64,000 bases of DNA, from NCBI GenBank assembly GCA_002841545.1, contig PGZZ01000001.1:186001-250000 (forward strand), in the 5' to 3' direction. Below the pieces are notes generated by a model. The model was not told the origin of the DNA. It did no database searches and worked only from the letters and a program-made list of their open reading frames with translations. This document shows positions 7,900 to 16,880 of the stretch, piece by piece. Numbering within the stretch: the first letter of the stretch is position 1; each line of letters starts with the position of its first letter. The translations under genes were made by a program, and so were the position numbers. Source of the DNA: Firmicutes bacterium HGW-Firmicutes-16. Its GTDB lineage: Bacteria; Bacillota; Clostridia; Oscillospirales; Oscillospiraceae.

Positions 7900-9243
7900 T
7901 TACTTATTGTTCTTTTCGATGGAATCTATTAGTTCCTTTGTTCCTACTATTTCAGTTATACGGATTCCAAAATTATCACCTACAACAACCACATCGCCAT
8001 ACGCAATGAGTTGGCCGTTAACTACAATTTCAGCCGGAGAGCCTGTCTGCCTGTCAAGCTCGATAACAGAGCCCTGTCCCAAATCAAGCACGTCTTTTAT
8101 CTTTTGTTTTGCCCTGCCTATAACCACCGAGACCTCAAGCTGGACGCCCAAGAGCAAACCCATGTTTGAACTATATACCGACGCCGCCTGTCCCAACTTT
8201 TGCGAGAAATCCGGGAATTCCGGCTGTTTAACATTCAATGAAGGCATAACATAACGCGGGTTTTGCTGTTGTTCAGGATATTGACTATATTGCCCGTTAG
8301 GGTACTGCCTTGCAGGTGCTTGTCCATAAGGCGGCTGGGGGTAGGGCTGCTGATATTGCGAATACTGCATGGCCGGATCTACCGGAGGCTGATATGGCTG
8401 CTGGTATGGATATGCGTTCGGCGGCTTTGCCTGTGAAGGAGCATACTGTGGGTCGTTAGGTGCGTTAGGCGGCCAGTAATCCGGCTGTTGCGGCGCCTGT
8501 GGGAGAATTTGCTGCGGTGACGCAGGCACTTGCTGATATGTTTGTGCCGGCCGGGGAGGAATTTGCTGCGGTTGGGGAATAGCTGGATTCTGGCTCTCAA
8601 CTGTCGGTTCCTGATACGATTCCGCCGAATCAATCATCCCGCCGTTAACCGCCTCTACTATAGCTCTTGAAAGACCGAACGGCATAACGCAGCTGAAGGT
8701 TGTATCAAGAGTCTCTTTAATCGACATTTTGAATGATATAGCAACTACATTTTCTTCCTGATCAATATTATCAAAAATTATTTTCGTGTCATTTGAACTG
8801 TCAACGAGCATCGCCTGCGGCGTAGAAATATTGATTGTTTGATTTATCATTTCCGACATCGCCGTAGCTGAAGATCCCATCATCTGGTTCATTACTTCAC
8901 AGGCCGCACTCATACTCATTTCATCAAATTCAAAATCATCGGCGCTTGTACAATCATTGCCCATCAGCAGGTCAAGTATAATCCCCATATCCTTGCGTCT
9001 AATCACAATGACATTTGTACCGGACAAACCCTCAATGTAATTGATTTTTACGACAATTGCGGGCTCGAATTCTGAGAAGTCAACATTTTGAAGCTGATCT
9101 TGAGCTATTTGAGGCGTTGTAATAACAACCTGCCGCTCTAGCATAGTTGAAACTGCGGTTGCAGCAGCACCCATACTGATGTTCATTATTTCCCCTATTG
9201 CGTCGAGCTCGTCGCTGGTCAGTACCTTTTTATCCTTCTTCAC
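7900..9243 (-). CDS. fliY: Flagellar motor switch protein and CheY-P phosphatase FliY, with long Gln/Pro linker
   Basis: 447 aa. Residues 8-205 form a CheC-like domain with two phosphatase-type sites, E18-I-M-N21 and E116-V-M-N119. Residues 211-348 are a low-complexity linker very rich in Gln, Pro and Tyr. Residues 355-435 are a FliN/SpoA domain of the C-ring (LLGVQLEVSVVIGRAK). It should both build the switch and remove phosphate from CheY-P. The N-terminus starts straight into the CheC domain and lacks the CheY-binding peptide of Bacillus subtilis FliY. GTG start 3 bases after fliM. The linker is longer than I would expect; see findings. Confidence 0.95.
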   Translation of the reverse strand: MKKDKKVLTSDELDAIGEIMNISMGAAATAVSTMLERQVVITTPQIAQDQLQNVDFSEFEPAIVVKINYIEGLSGTNVIVIRRKDMGIILDLLMGNDCTSADDFEFDEMSMSAACEVMNQMMGSSATAMSEMINQTINISTPQAMLVDSSNDTKIIFDNIDQEENVVAISFKMSIKETLDTTFSCVMPFGLSRAIVEAVNGGMIDSAESYQEPTVESQNPAIPQPQQIPPRPAQTYQQVPASPQQILPQAPQQPDYWPPNAPNDPQYAPSQAKPPNAYPYQQPYQPPVDPAMQYSQYQQPYPQPPYGQAPARQYPNGQYSQYPEQQQNPRYVMPSLNVKQPEFPDFSQKLGQAASVYSSNMGLLLGVQLEVSVVIGRAKQKIKDVLDLGQGSVIELDRQTGSPAEIVVNGQLIAYGDVVVVGDNFGIRITEIVGTKELIDSIEKNNK

Positions 9244-9246
9244 CCA

Positions 9247-10257
9247 TTATCCCTCTCTTCTGTCATCTAATATGCTCTCCGTATTGACAATTCTCAAAGC
9301 CATCTTAGAATCAATTTCACCGAGTCTGGCTTTATAGCAAGGAATTCCTTCGACACTTACTGATATGTCTTCGTTTATTCTCTTATTAAGGAAAATAACA
9401 TCATTTACTTGAAGATGTGCTATTTCTCCCAGGCTCATAAAGCAGTCGTCCAAATGTGCTTCAATGTTTAATTCTGATTGCTTCAGATAATCAAAAACCT
9501 TGTCACGCTTTTGCTTTTCCTTTACAGCATCCTGTTTCTTTGAAGAGTGGTTATATTTTACGGAGAGACTGTTTATGAGTTCTTCAAGGTTTTCAGCGGG
9601 CATACAGATGTTCGCTGAGGTTTTGCAGAACTCGTCGTCGATATCAAATGTGACTATCACGACTACGTCCTGGGGTGCAAAAGTCTGAACAAATCTTCCA
9701 TTAGTTTCAATGGTCAAAAAGCGTGTCTGAAGCGGAAAAAAACCACTCCATGCCTCCTGCAGATAAAACGTAATCCTGTCCATAACCAGGTTCAGAAGCG
9801 ACAGTTCAATCTCTGTGTATTCGCGGTCCAATGTAACAAGTTCTCCGTTCCCGCCCATTTGCCTATCTATCAGCAAATATCCAAACACCGTTGAAAACTC
9901 AATCATCATTGTTGTTTCGCCATAGGCACTGCCCTCAGGCAGAAACGAGAATATTCCTATTAAAGTGCTGTCCGGAAGCGCGTTTGTAAATTCATAAAAC
10001 CGCTGCTCTTCAATTTGACTAATTGATACTTCGCAGCTGCTTCGGAGAACACTGGTGAAATACGAGGACATCATTCTGGAATAATTCTCGTACAGGTTGT
10101 TCAGAGATTTGAGCTGGTCCTTGGTGAACTTTTTGGGAGACGAAAAATCATATTCTTTGATTCTCTGCTTTGATTCGGTATGCTGTTTTTCAACGGTACC
10201 CGAACGCATTTGATGCAGTAATTCGTCTATCTGACTTTGTGACAGCGCTTCTGCCAT
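9247..10257 (-). CDS. fliM: Flagellar motor switch protein FliM
   Basis: 336 aa. The N-terminus AEALSQSQIDELLHQM is the CheY-P binding peptide, followed by a linker, the CheC-like middle domain and a C-terminal SpoA domain (about 260-330) that contacts FliY/FliN. A TTG four codons upstream touches the ribosome site and is rejected; the ATG at 10257 has AAAGGAG 12 bases upstream. fliL, often found just upstream, is not here: motB comes directly before fliM. Confidence 0.96.
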   Translation of the reverse strand: MAEALSQSQIDELLHQMRSGTVEKQHTESKQRIKEYDFSSPKKFTKDQLKSLNNLYENYSRMMSSYFTSVLRSSCEVSISQIEEQRFYEFTNALPDSTLIGIFSFLPEGSAYGETTMMIEFSTVFGYLLIDRQMGGNGELVTLDREYTEIELSLLNLVMDRITFYLQEAWSGFFPLQTRFLTIETNGRFVQTFAPQDVVVIVTFDIDDEFCKTSANICMPAENLEELINSLSVKYNHSSKKQDAVKEKQKRDKVFDYLKQSELNIEAHLDDCFMSLGEIAHLQVNDVIFLNKRINEDISVSVEGIPCYKARLGEIDSKMALRIVNTESILDDRREG

Positions 10258-10299
10258 AATAAATCTCAACTCCTTTAGCTGCCAGAAAAAATACTTAAA

Positions 10300-11181
10300 T
10301 TAATCATACGGTGAAACATCGACCTGAATATCCGTATCCTTCACCGGCGGTGATGGTGATGGGTCTACAATGTCGGTGCCTGACGCTGAATTATCCGTAT
10401 CTTGATTTCCGATTAAGCTATAGAGACTGCTTAATTCTGAATATGGATCAAATGAAATATCGCTTTCTCTTCCAACGATCACTATTTCAACCCTGCGATT
10501 TACCAAGCGTCCTTCTTCCGTATCATTTGGGGCAATAGGCAAATTTTTGCCATATCCAAGAAGAATCATCTTTTTGGGGTCAATTTCTATTTCATCCTCA
10601 AAAAACATGGCAGTTACGGCCGCTCGTTCACCAGACAGCATCCAATCCGAAACACTGGAGGAGGAGTTATCTGGTACCGTAGCAGTATGTCCGCATATGG
10701 CTACGAGATTAATCATACTTTCGTATTCTTTGATTCCAGCTCCGATAAATGAAATAACGTCTTTACCGCCGGAACGCATAACATATTTATCCGGCTCGAA
10801 ATAGACCGTGCTGTCAAATTTAATGAAAATGACCTGGTCGAGCTTATTAATGCTCACAGTATCTGACATCCCGTTTGTTTCTACATAATCAGATAGCTTT
10901 TTGTACAGATCATTCATGGCTTGTACAGCTGCTTCGGAAGGAGGTTCCGACAATGTATCATCCTCATTTTCCGGAGAAATGGCAGGATTTGTTATTTCTT
11001 CAATTACTTCCGGAGGGAGATTGGAAAAGGACCTGATGAAAGCGTTGTATTTTTCCTGGTTTACTGAAGACATACTAAGCAAAACAGCAAAAAAGGTCAG
11101 CAGCAACGTAACCATATCCGCATAGGTGTTCAGCCAAGAATCTCCGCCGCCTTCACCGCCGCCTCCTTTTTTTCGTCTCAT
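10300..11181 (-). CDS. motB: Flagellar stator protein MotB
   Basis: 293 aa. A short basic, glycine-rich N-terminus leads into one membrane helix with the ion-carrying Asp D22 (TYADMVTLLLTFFAVLLSM). The periplasmic part ends in an OmpA-like peptidoglycan-binding domain (LLGYGKNLPIAPN, LVNRRVEIVIVG). A GGAGG inside the longer open frame (11187-11191) is the ribosome site for the ATG at 11181, so the longer start is rejected. A 164-base gap separates it from motA. The stretch after the OmpA domain is rich in Ser, Asp and Pro. Confidence 0.95.
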   Translation of the reverse strand: MRRKKGGGGEGGGDSWLNTYADMVTLLLTFFAVLLSMSSVNQEKYNAFIRSFSNLPPEVIEEITNPAISPENEDDTLSEPPSEAAVQAMNDLYKKLSDYVETNGMSDTVSINKLDQVIFIKFDSTVYFEPDKYVMRSGGKDVISFIGAGIKEYESMINLVAICGHTATVPDNSSSSVSDWMLSGERAAVTAMFFEDEIEIDPKKMILLGYGKNLPIAPNDTEEGRLVNRRVEIVIVGRESDISFDPYSELSSLYSLIGNQDTDNSASGTDIVDPSPSPPVKDTDIQVDVSPYD

Positions 11182-11345
11182 AAGAGCCTCCATCTATTTC
11201 ACACAGCCGCATTGTTCGACAAGTTTAATCTTTAGGTTTGAGTCTATATCATGCGGTTGAAGTCTAACTAAGCAATTCGTGGTTTAAACAACTATTTGAG
11301 GAACTTGAAAGAAAAAATAGAAATGAAAGTACAAGCCTTCATGTG

Positions 11346-12230
11346 TTATTTCTTTTCCTTTTCTTTTTTCTTCTTCCCCGCTTTACTACTTGAAGGACCT
11401 TCTCCGCCTTCCTTCGAGCCAAGGGCTTCCTGCCGATATTCAGGCAGTAAATGTGTCAGCTTTTCGTGTATTAGTTTCGGGTTTTCACCGGACTGTATTG
11501 CCTGTACGCCTTCATACACTATCTGCATACACAAGTATTCCTCGTCATGCCTTACGCGAAGTTTATTTGAAATCGGAGCAAAAACAACGTTTGCAAGTAA
11601 AGAACCATAAAAAGTCGTTACCAGAGCAACCGCCATATTCGGGCCAACAGATGAAATGTCTTCTAAATTTTTTAGCATATTGATAAGTCCGATTAGAGTT
11701 CCTATCATACCGAATGCAGGCGCAATCTGCGCACCTTTATCATAGAATGAACGTTCCTGTTCGTGCCGTCCCTCGACACTGTCAGCCCATGACTCCATCT
11801 GGGTTTTAACCTTTTCGGGGTCTGTTGAGTCGACTATCATTTGCAGGCTGTTTTTCAGATAAGCGTCATCAATAGAGTTTGCATCCTCTTCCAACGCTAA
11901 CAGACCGTTGATTCTCGCCTTTTTTGCGCAATCGACGATTTTAGTTATGTATTCTTCTGCTACGAATTCCTGCGGCAAAAAGATTATGCGTAAGTGCTTT
12001 GGAATTCTTGTGAATTGACTAAGCGGAAATGAAAGCATAAGTGTGGCGAACGTTCCGCCTATTACTATTGCAACGCTTGGAAGATCCCAAAAGCTCGAAA
12101 GGCTTATAGTAAGGATTTTGTATCCTCCACCCTCGTCAGCGGGAATTTTGGTTAGTATTATTCCCATTACAGTCAAGCCTATTGCTAGTACAAGCCCTAC
12201 GACAGTCATAATATCAAGTTTTCTTTTCAT
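11346..12230 (-). CDS. motA: Flagellar stator protein MotA
   Basis: 294 aa with four membrane helices. The motor-critical regions IAPAFGMIGTLIGLINML and SVGPNMAVALVTTFYGSLLA carry the two conserved prolines. MotA and MotB form the ion-driven stator. The protein ends in a very charged Lys/Glu tail (KAGKKKKEKEKK), unusual at this length. It lies next to motB and just downstream of the FlbD/SwrD gene. Confidence 0.95.
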   Translation of the reverse strand: MKRKLDIMTVVGLVLAIGLTVMGIILTKIPADEGGGYKILTISLSSFWDLPSVAIVIGGTFATLMLSFPLSQFTRIPKHLRIIFLPQEFVAEEYITKIVDCAKKARINGLLALEEDANSIDDAYLKNSLQMIVDSTDPEKVKTQMESWADSVEGRHEQERSFYDKGAQIAPAFGMIGTLIGLINMLKNLEDISSVGPNMAVALVTTFYGSLLANVVFAPISNKLRVRHDEEYLCMQIVYEGVQAIQSGENPKLIHEKLTHLLPEYRQEALGSKEGGEGPSSSKAGKKKKEKEKK

Positions 12231-12265
12231 TATCAGAAAAGCCCTCTTTCTTACCGGAAGTGATG

Positions 12266-12472
12266 CTATAAGTCTTTTTTCAGAGCTATTACTCCGTTTA
12301 TTTGCCTTCGAAATTCGATTACCTTTTCAACGACTTCCATCATGGACTCTTTAACTATCAAATAGTTTTTACTCGTAAGTCTGATTGTAGTGTCAGGGGT
12401 TTCTTCAATCGTCTCAATCAGATCGTCGTTAAGGGTAAAAGGGATATCATTAAGTTTGGTTAATATGATCAT
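12266..12472 (-). CDS. flbD: FlbD/SwrD-family small flagellar protein
   Basis: 68 aa, matching the FlbD family in length and in MIILTKLNDIPFTLNDDLIE near the start, with RLTSKNYLIVKES in the middle. In Bacillus subtilis the homologue SwrD (YlzI) lies between flgE and fliL and raises motor torque. Here it sits between flgE and motA, which fits a role linked to the stator. No enzyme motif is visible. AAGGGG upstream serves as ribosome site. Confidence 0.88.
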   Translation of the reverse strand: MIILTKLNDIPFTLNDDLIETIEETPDTTIRLTSKNYLIVKESMMEVVEKVIEFRRQINGVIALKKDL

Positions 12473-12600
12473 CGCGGCCTGTGCCCCTTTAACTGATTAA
12501 TTTATAATACAGTTTTGGAATTTTACAACATTTGGTAGATAAGTTTTGGGGGAACATTACTTTATCACTGTGGAGTTGCGAAGCAATTTTAAATTATGCT

Positions 12601-12636
12601 TGCCTCTGACGACGGTAAAAACCGTCGTCAGAGGCA
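12601..12636 (-). other. Perfect 16-bp hairpin between flgE and flbD
   Basis: Bases 12601-12616 and 12621-12636 are perfect reverse complements around a 4-base loop. The structure starts 6 bases past the flgE stop codon. No T run follows on the minus strand (next bases AGCATAATTT), so it is a weak candidate for a simple terminator. It could stabilise the upstream message, block exonucleases, or attenuate transcription into motA-motB. Confidence 0.7.
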
Positions 12637-12642
12637 CTTCGG

Positions 12643-14295
12643 TCAGCGTTTAAGATTTATAAGTTCCTCAAGCATTGTGTCTGAAACGGTTATGATGCGC
12701 GAGTTAGCCTGGAACCCGCGTTGAGTGGTGATCATTTCTGCAAATTCGGATGAGAGGTCAACGTTGGACAACTCCAGCGTGTTGCTCTGCAGCTCGCCCG
12801 TTCCGCTTGAACCGGGGTTGCACAGTATAGGTTCACCGGAGTTTGTAGTCTTCTGAAAGTAGTTGGAGCCCTTCATCTGAAGACCTGATGGATTGGCAAA
12901 GCTGGCAAGCGAGATTCTACCAGCCGTAACAGTCCCCAGATCAGCGTGTGTTACGGAAAGTACACCGTCCGACCCAATCGCGATGCTTGTGAGCTGGTCT
13001 AGTGTGACAGCGCCGCCCTTTGTGCCGCCCGCCAAGCTGAATGAAACAGACGAGAGTCCGAGTTCGTTCGACTGAGTAGCAGGCGCGACGGTAAGAGAAT
13101 CCCCCGTAGCCAACGCGTTGAGAGTCGTTACATCGGGAACACCATCTTTGGGTGTAGATGTGTCTGCCTGATCAACAAGCTGATCGAATCCCGGATTTGT
13201 AACTTCCACATAGTCTCCCGCTGAACTTTTGAGCAAAAGAGACTTTGCTAGCTCGCCGTCCTTTAGAACGCCTGAATAAGTTTTTGCTCCCACAGTCATC
13301 GAAATCGTCCAGAATGCCGGATTGCCGCCGCTCGCCGCAGTATAGGTTGCCGTGAAATCGGTAGAATTCACAGTGCCGCTTCCTATGAAATCACTGCTTG
13401 TACCGTTAATGGTCATCAAGCCTCCGAATATCGGATCTCCTGTAATCGTACCGTCAGTAACGCTGTAATCGGTTCCGCAGATTTCTTTTCCGGTCAGCCC
13501 ACCGGTCGGAAATTTGGTGGCCGCGTCTGGAGCTGCAATAGTAAAAGTGCCCGCCGCATGCGCTTTGCCGCCGTTTGCTTCGGTTATTGCTGCGTTTATC
13601 GCAGCGTTTAGTGAGGCAATATCGGTAAATTTCTCAGTACTGCTCAGCTTTACGGTTATTGTTCCCGTAGTAGATATAGTTGCAGTCGCTTTTTGTCCGG
13701 CAGGAAGGTCATCACTTGAACCGATTGCTATTGAGATGTTTCCGCTTTCGGTTGCGTTCGATGAGGTAATAGTATATTTGATACCGTTTATCGTAACATC
13801 CGCCTTTGAAGCTGCCGACGGTACCGCGCCTATATTGTCGATCTTAATTTTTTCGGAAGCGGCAGTGCCGTCTGCCTTCGCTGCGCCTAAAACAAAGTTT
13901 CCGTTAACATCGGTCAGGTACCCGTTCGCGTCATAGTCAAGCAAACCTGCCTTTGTATAGAAAATGTTGCCGTCAGCATCCATGACCTGGAAAAAGCCCT
14001 CGCCTGTAATCGCCACATCGAGTCCATAGCCTGTTGACTGCATACTGGACTGCGACATCTTGGTCTGAATCGCAGCGAGCTGAGAGCCATAGCCTATGCT
14101 TGACGGGTTCGTGCCTCCCTTGCTTGCCGTGCCCGCAGTTGCGCTTGCAACCGTTTGGTAAAACACATCGCTGAAAACTGCACGCTGGGATTTGTAGCCA
14201 TAGGTGTTGACGTTTGAAATGTTGTTTCCGATAACGTCCATTTTGGTCTGGTGAGCTTTAAGGCCCGCCACGCCCGAATATAATGCTCTGTTCAT
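12643..14295 (-). CDS. flgE: Flagellar hook protein FlgE
   Basis: 550 aa. The N-terminus MNRALYSGVAGLKAHQTKMD with VIGNNISNVNTYGY is the hook/rod signature, and LDVAITGEGFFQVMD begins the conserved core. The C-terminus VDLSSEFAEMITTQRGFQAN is also typical. A variable Ala/Thr/Gly-rich insert occupies about residues 170-430, making this longer than the roughly 400-residue enterobacterial hook protein; the insert is probably surface-exposed on the hook. A TTG 15 codons upstream is rejected in favour of this ATG, which has AAAGGAATC before it. Confidence 0.95.
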   Translation of the reverse strand: MNRALYSGVAGLKAHQTKMDVIGNNISNVNTYGYKSQRAVFSDVFYQTVASATAGTASKGGTNPSSIGYGSQLAAIQTKMSQSSMQSTGYGLDVAITGEGFFQVMDADGNIFYTKAGLLDYDANGYLTDVNGNFVLGAAKADGTAASEKIKIDNIGAVPSAASKADVTINGIKYTITSSNATESGNISIAIGSSDDLPAGQKATATISTTGTITVKLSSTEKFTDIASLNAAINAAITEANGGKAHAAGTFTIAAPDAATKFPTGGLTGKEICGTDYSVTDGTITGDPIFGGLMTINGTSSDFIGSGTVNSTDFTATYTAASGGNPAFWTISMTVGAKTYSGVLKDGELAKSLLLKSSAGDYVEVTNPGFDQLVDQADTSTPKDGVPDVTTLNALATGDSLTVAPATQSNELGLSSVSFSLAGGTKGGAVTLDQLTSIAIGSDGVLSVTHADLGTVTAGRISLASFANPSGLQMKGSNYFQKTTNSGEPILCNPGSSGTGELQSNTLELSNVDLSSEFAEMITTQRGFQANSRIITVSDTMLEELINLKR

Positions 14296-14372
14296 TTTGA
14301 TTCCTTTCTTGGAACCGCATCTATTGCACCCGTCAGTCAATCGGGGTACTATAGCCTCCTCAAAAGGTCCGG

Positions 14373-14774
14373 CTAGATTATTACGGTTCCGTCAATATTT
14401 GTGAATACGTTCCCTTTCATGTCGCTGCTGTCAACCGCAGTTATTACTGTGTTGTTCGGAATGTTGACCAAAAATGCTGTGTTTCCGACAAGGATTAACG
14501 GCTCTTCCAGATTCTTTTCGCTCGCCATTTTGACACCCTCATTAAGCCGGCTCAAGTTCTCGTCGTTAAGCTCAATATTGTGGTCGATAGCCCTTTTAAC
14601 AGCGTGCTTTGAGAAGTTGACCTCGCTATTTTTACGAAGCATTTCTGTGAGGATACTTTTGAAGCTGTCTTTATCCGCAGCATCGTTAACATCCTTGTCA
14701 ACCTTCTGCGTCTGCTCTATGAGAGGATTTCCCGAAACGATGGGGAAATTGATGTTCAAGCGCATATCGTCCAT
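14373..14774 (-). CDS. Flagellar operon protein, TIGR02530-like
   Basis: 133 aa. The pattern FSKHAVKRAIDHNIELNDEN followed by LILVGNTAFLVNIPNNTVIT matches the small flagellar operon protein found between flgD and flgE in many Bacillota and spirochaetes (TIGR02530). No catalytic motif is seen and its function is not established. Placement between flgD and flgE suggests a role in hook assembly. GGAGC precedes the ATG. Confidence 0.82.
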   Translation of the reverse strand: MDDMRLNINFPIVSGNPLIEQTQKVDKDVNDAADKDSFKSILTEMLRKNSEVNFSKHAVKRAIDHNIELNDENLSRLNEGVKMASEKNLEEPLILVGNTAFLVNIPNNTVITAVDSSDMKGNVFTNIDGTVII

Positions 14775-14799
14775 GATATTTGCTCCTTCTTAAGCATTG

Positions 14800-15543
14800 T
14801 CATTTGTTTGTTACTACTATTGTTGGATTATAGACGTACTTTTTTCCATCCGTATCCTGAACCAGCACATTGATGTAATAGGCCTGACCTGCTTCAAGTC
14901 CCGTGATGGTTTCGTTTAACAGCCCCGTCTGATTTGCAGCCCCGTACGCAGTTCCTTTTTCGACGTCTGTAACAGTATTGAACGGCCCTTCCTTTGAGTA
15001 ATAGACGGAATACTTGAGTCCACTGGCTTCAACAGGATCTTCTGTCGGAACGCTCCAATTGATAGCCGCCGTGTCGCTCGTGACGGATGTTACTTTGATG
15101 GGATAGGATGATGGATCCATCGATGAGCCGCTGTCTGAGTCGTTTTTGATCTCCATAATCTCATCCAGACCATACTTCTTTCCGTTGACATACAGAACAT
15201 ACTCGTCATCGACAAGAGAGACCTTTGAAACGGTTCCAGTTTCCGTGTCAAGCTCACCGTTTGTAAACCTTGATGCGATAACGGTTTTTCCCACCAGAGA
15301 CATTGCATAGCCGGTTTTTGAATATGACGCCATTTCCTGCATCATCTGCATGTTGGACAGCTGTGTTATCTGATTCATCATTTCGCTGTTGTCCATGGGA
15401 TTGTTAAAATCTTGATTCTGTATCTGTGTCACAAACAATTTCAGGAAATCCGAAGCCGTGAGTTTTGTTGTTCCGGTATTAGTTGTTGTAGTTGTTCTTC
15501 CGCTCGATGAGGACGCTAAAGCGCTGTTAACTGCTGCGCTCAT
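14800..15543 (-). CDS. flgD: Hook-capping protein FlgD with C-terminal fibronectin III-like domain
   Basis: 247 aa. Residues about 30-85 are the FlgD N-terminal domain: LTASDFLKLFVTQIQNQDF and the stretch through MDNSEMMNQITQLSNMQ. Residues about 150-245 look like a fibronectin type III fold: VTSDTAAINW, GLKYSVYYSKEG, NETITGLEAGQAYYINVLV. FlgD caps the growing hook and is needed for FlgE polymerisation. The ATG at 15543 has AAAGGAGG 6 bases upstream; the GTG six codons earlier overlaps that site and is rejected. Confidence 0.92.
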   Translation of the reverse strand: MSAAVNSALASSSSGRTTTTTNTGTTKLTASDFLKLFVTQIQNQDFNNPMDNSEMMNQITQLSNMQMMQEMASYSKTGYAMSLVGKTVIASRFTNGELDTETGTVSKVSLVDDEYVLYVNGKKYGLDEIMEIKNDSDSGSSMDPSSYPIKVTSVTSDTAAINWSVPTEDPVEASGLKYSVYYSKEGPFNTVTDVEKGTAYGAANQTGLLNETITGLEAGQAYYINVLVQDTDGKKYVYNPTIVVTNK

Positions 15544-15561
15544 TTTTTTACCTCCTTTCAC

Positions 15562-16818
15562 TTAGATGTAGGCGTCAAGCCTGTCGCTCGATTGAAATTT
15601 TAACTGTGCGGCTTGCGATGACTCATAAATGTCATCAGCAGTCTGATTGCCGGCCTGCCTTGATGCCGCCTGAGACATTTGCAGGAAGCTTTGATGTCCC
15701 GCGAACTGTTGCCCTGCGAATTGCTGTCCTGTCATGTTGAACTGCTGCATAGACCCGTTTGCAGTTTCGTTTGTTGATACGACCGCATCACGTACTTCAA
15801 CTTTCATGGGTGCGACCGCCGCTCTCAGCGCGTCGAGGTCATCGTTGATAAGCTTTGCCGTCTGCGCTTTTGCCGCTGTAATTGTCAGTGTCGTTTTTCC
15901 GGCTTCTTCAACGAGCTTAACTGTGATTTCACCTAAATTTTCCGGTTTGAGCTTGATTGTAAATTCACTTTTTCCTAAGGATATATTTTGCTTAATTCCG
16001 TCCGTAATCTGATCCAGAACCTTAGCATCAGCTGCGTTGCCAGCGCTCTTGAACCGAATCTCAAAGGGCGCCATCTTGTCTGTTTTCGAAAGCTCGTTCT
16101 GGAGCTTGTCAACGTCAATTTCGTCCTTATCGCTCTGCTGTTGCTGCAAGTATTCCGAGAGTAATTCCTTTGCTTTAATGACCGATTCGGATGTACCGCT
16201 TTGTGCAGAACCCACTGCGTCTTCTGTTACTTCAATGCCGACATTTTTCAATAAGGTCTGCATTTCGTTCTTGCTCGAAAGACCAAGCAAATCGGTTAGC
16301 TGAGTCAGCGCACCCGAAGAAATTGCTACATTTCCGGCATTGTCTGCGCCTTTGCCGACCAGGTTAAGTAAACCGGAAATATCTGTCGCCTTTTCTGTGT
16401 AACCCGACGGTGTTACGTTCGCTCCGATTACATTGTCGGTCGGGATATTGATGGCTCCTTCTTGAGTTTCCGATTGTGCCAGCAAGTTCATAAGGGCGGC
16501 AGTATTTGTGGACTTGGCTGAGTTCAGAGCGGTACTTGCGCTCGGATCACCGTTTAGCAAGTTCTGAAGCGCTGCCAATCCCCCCGGATAGCTTTGGAAC
16601 AGGGCGGCAAGCTCGCTTGGCTCAACAGCTCCGGTCCCCGAAGCGCTGTCATTAGGCTGTAAGCTCTGCTCTTCAAGCTGCGGCAGAAGGCTCATAATAA
16701 TCTGTAGAAACGGATCCATTAGCTCGGCGTTACCCTCGCTCTTCTTGACAGCTCCCGACGATTCCTTGTCGATTCTCTGTGGTGTGCGTGCTTTCATATG
16801 GACTAATGTACTTTGCAT
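15562..16818 (-). CDS. fliK: Hook-length control protein FliK
   Basis: 418 aa. The first 270 residues are low-complexity and rich in Ser, Asn, Gln and Ala, as in FliK. The C-terminal hook domain is recognisable at FTIKLKPENLGEITVKLVEE and continues to VEVRDAVV. FliK measures hook length and triggers FlhB switching. The ATG at 16818 has GGAGG 8 bases upstream; the GTG three codons earlier lies inside that site. The order fliJ-fliK-flgD is standard. A second FliK-like protein is at 38842-40263. Confidence 0.93.
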   Translation of the reverse strand: MQSTLVHMKARTPQRIDKESSGAVKKSEGNAELMDPFLQIIMSLLPQLEEQSLQPNDSASGTGAVEPSELAALFQSYPGGLAALQNLLNGDPSASTALNSAKSTNTAALMNLLAQSETQEGAINIPTDNVIGANVTPSGYTEKATDISGLLNLVGKGADNAGNVAISSGALTQLTDLLGLSSKNEMQTLLKNVGIEVTEDAVGSAQSGTSESVIKAKELLSEYLQQQQSDKDEIDVDKLQNELSKTDKMAPFEIRFKSAGNAADAKVLDQITDGIKQNISLGKSEFTIKLKPENLGEITVKLVEEAGKTTLTITAAKAQTAKLINDDLDALRAAVAPMKVEVRDAVVSTNETANGSMQQFNMTGQQFAGQQFAGHQSFLQMSQAASRQAGNQTADDIYESSQAAQLKFQSSDRLDAYI

Positions 16819-16880
16819 GTTTCTCACCTCCTTTCGTGGCTTGGCGAAGAATTTCCCGCAATTATACGGCTAAAGTCTTT

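Noticed and set aside
8205-8615. CRISPR-like or tandem DNA repeat in fliY
   Set aside because: The repetition is in amino-acid composition (Gln/Pro/Tyr) inside a coding frame, without regular unit or spacers.
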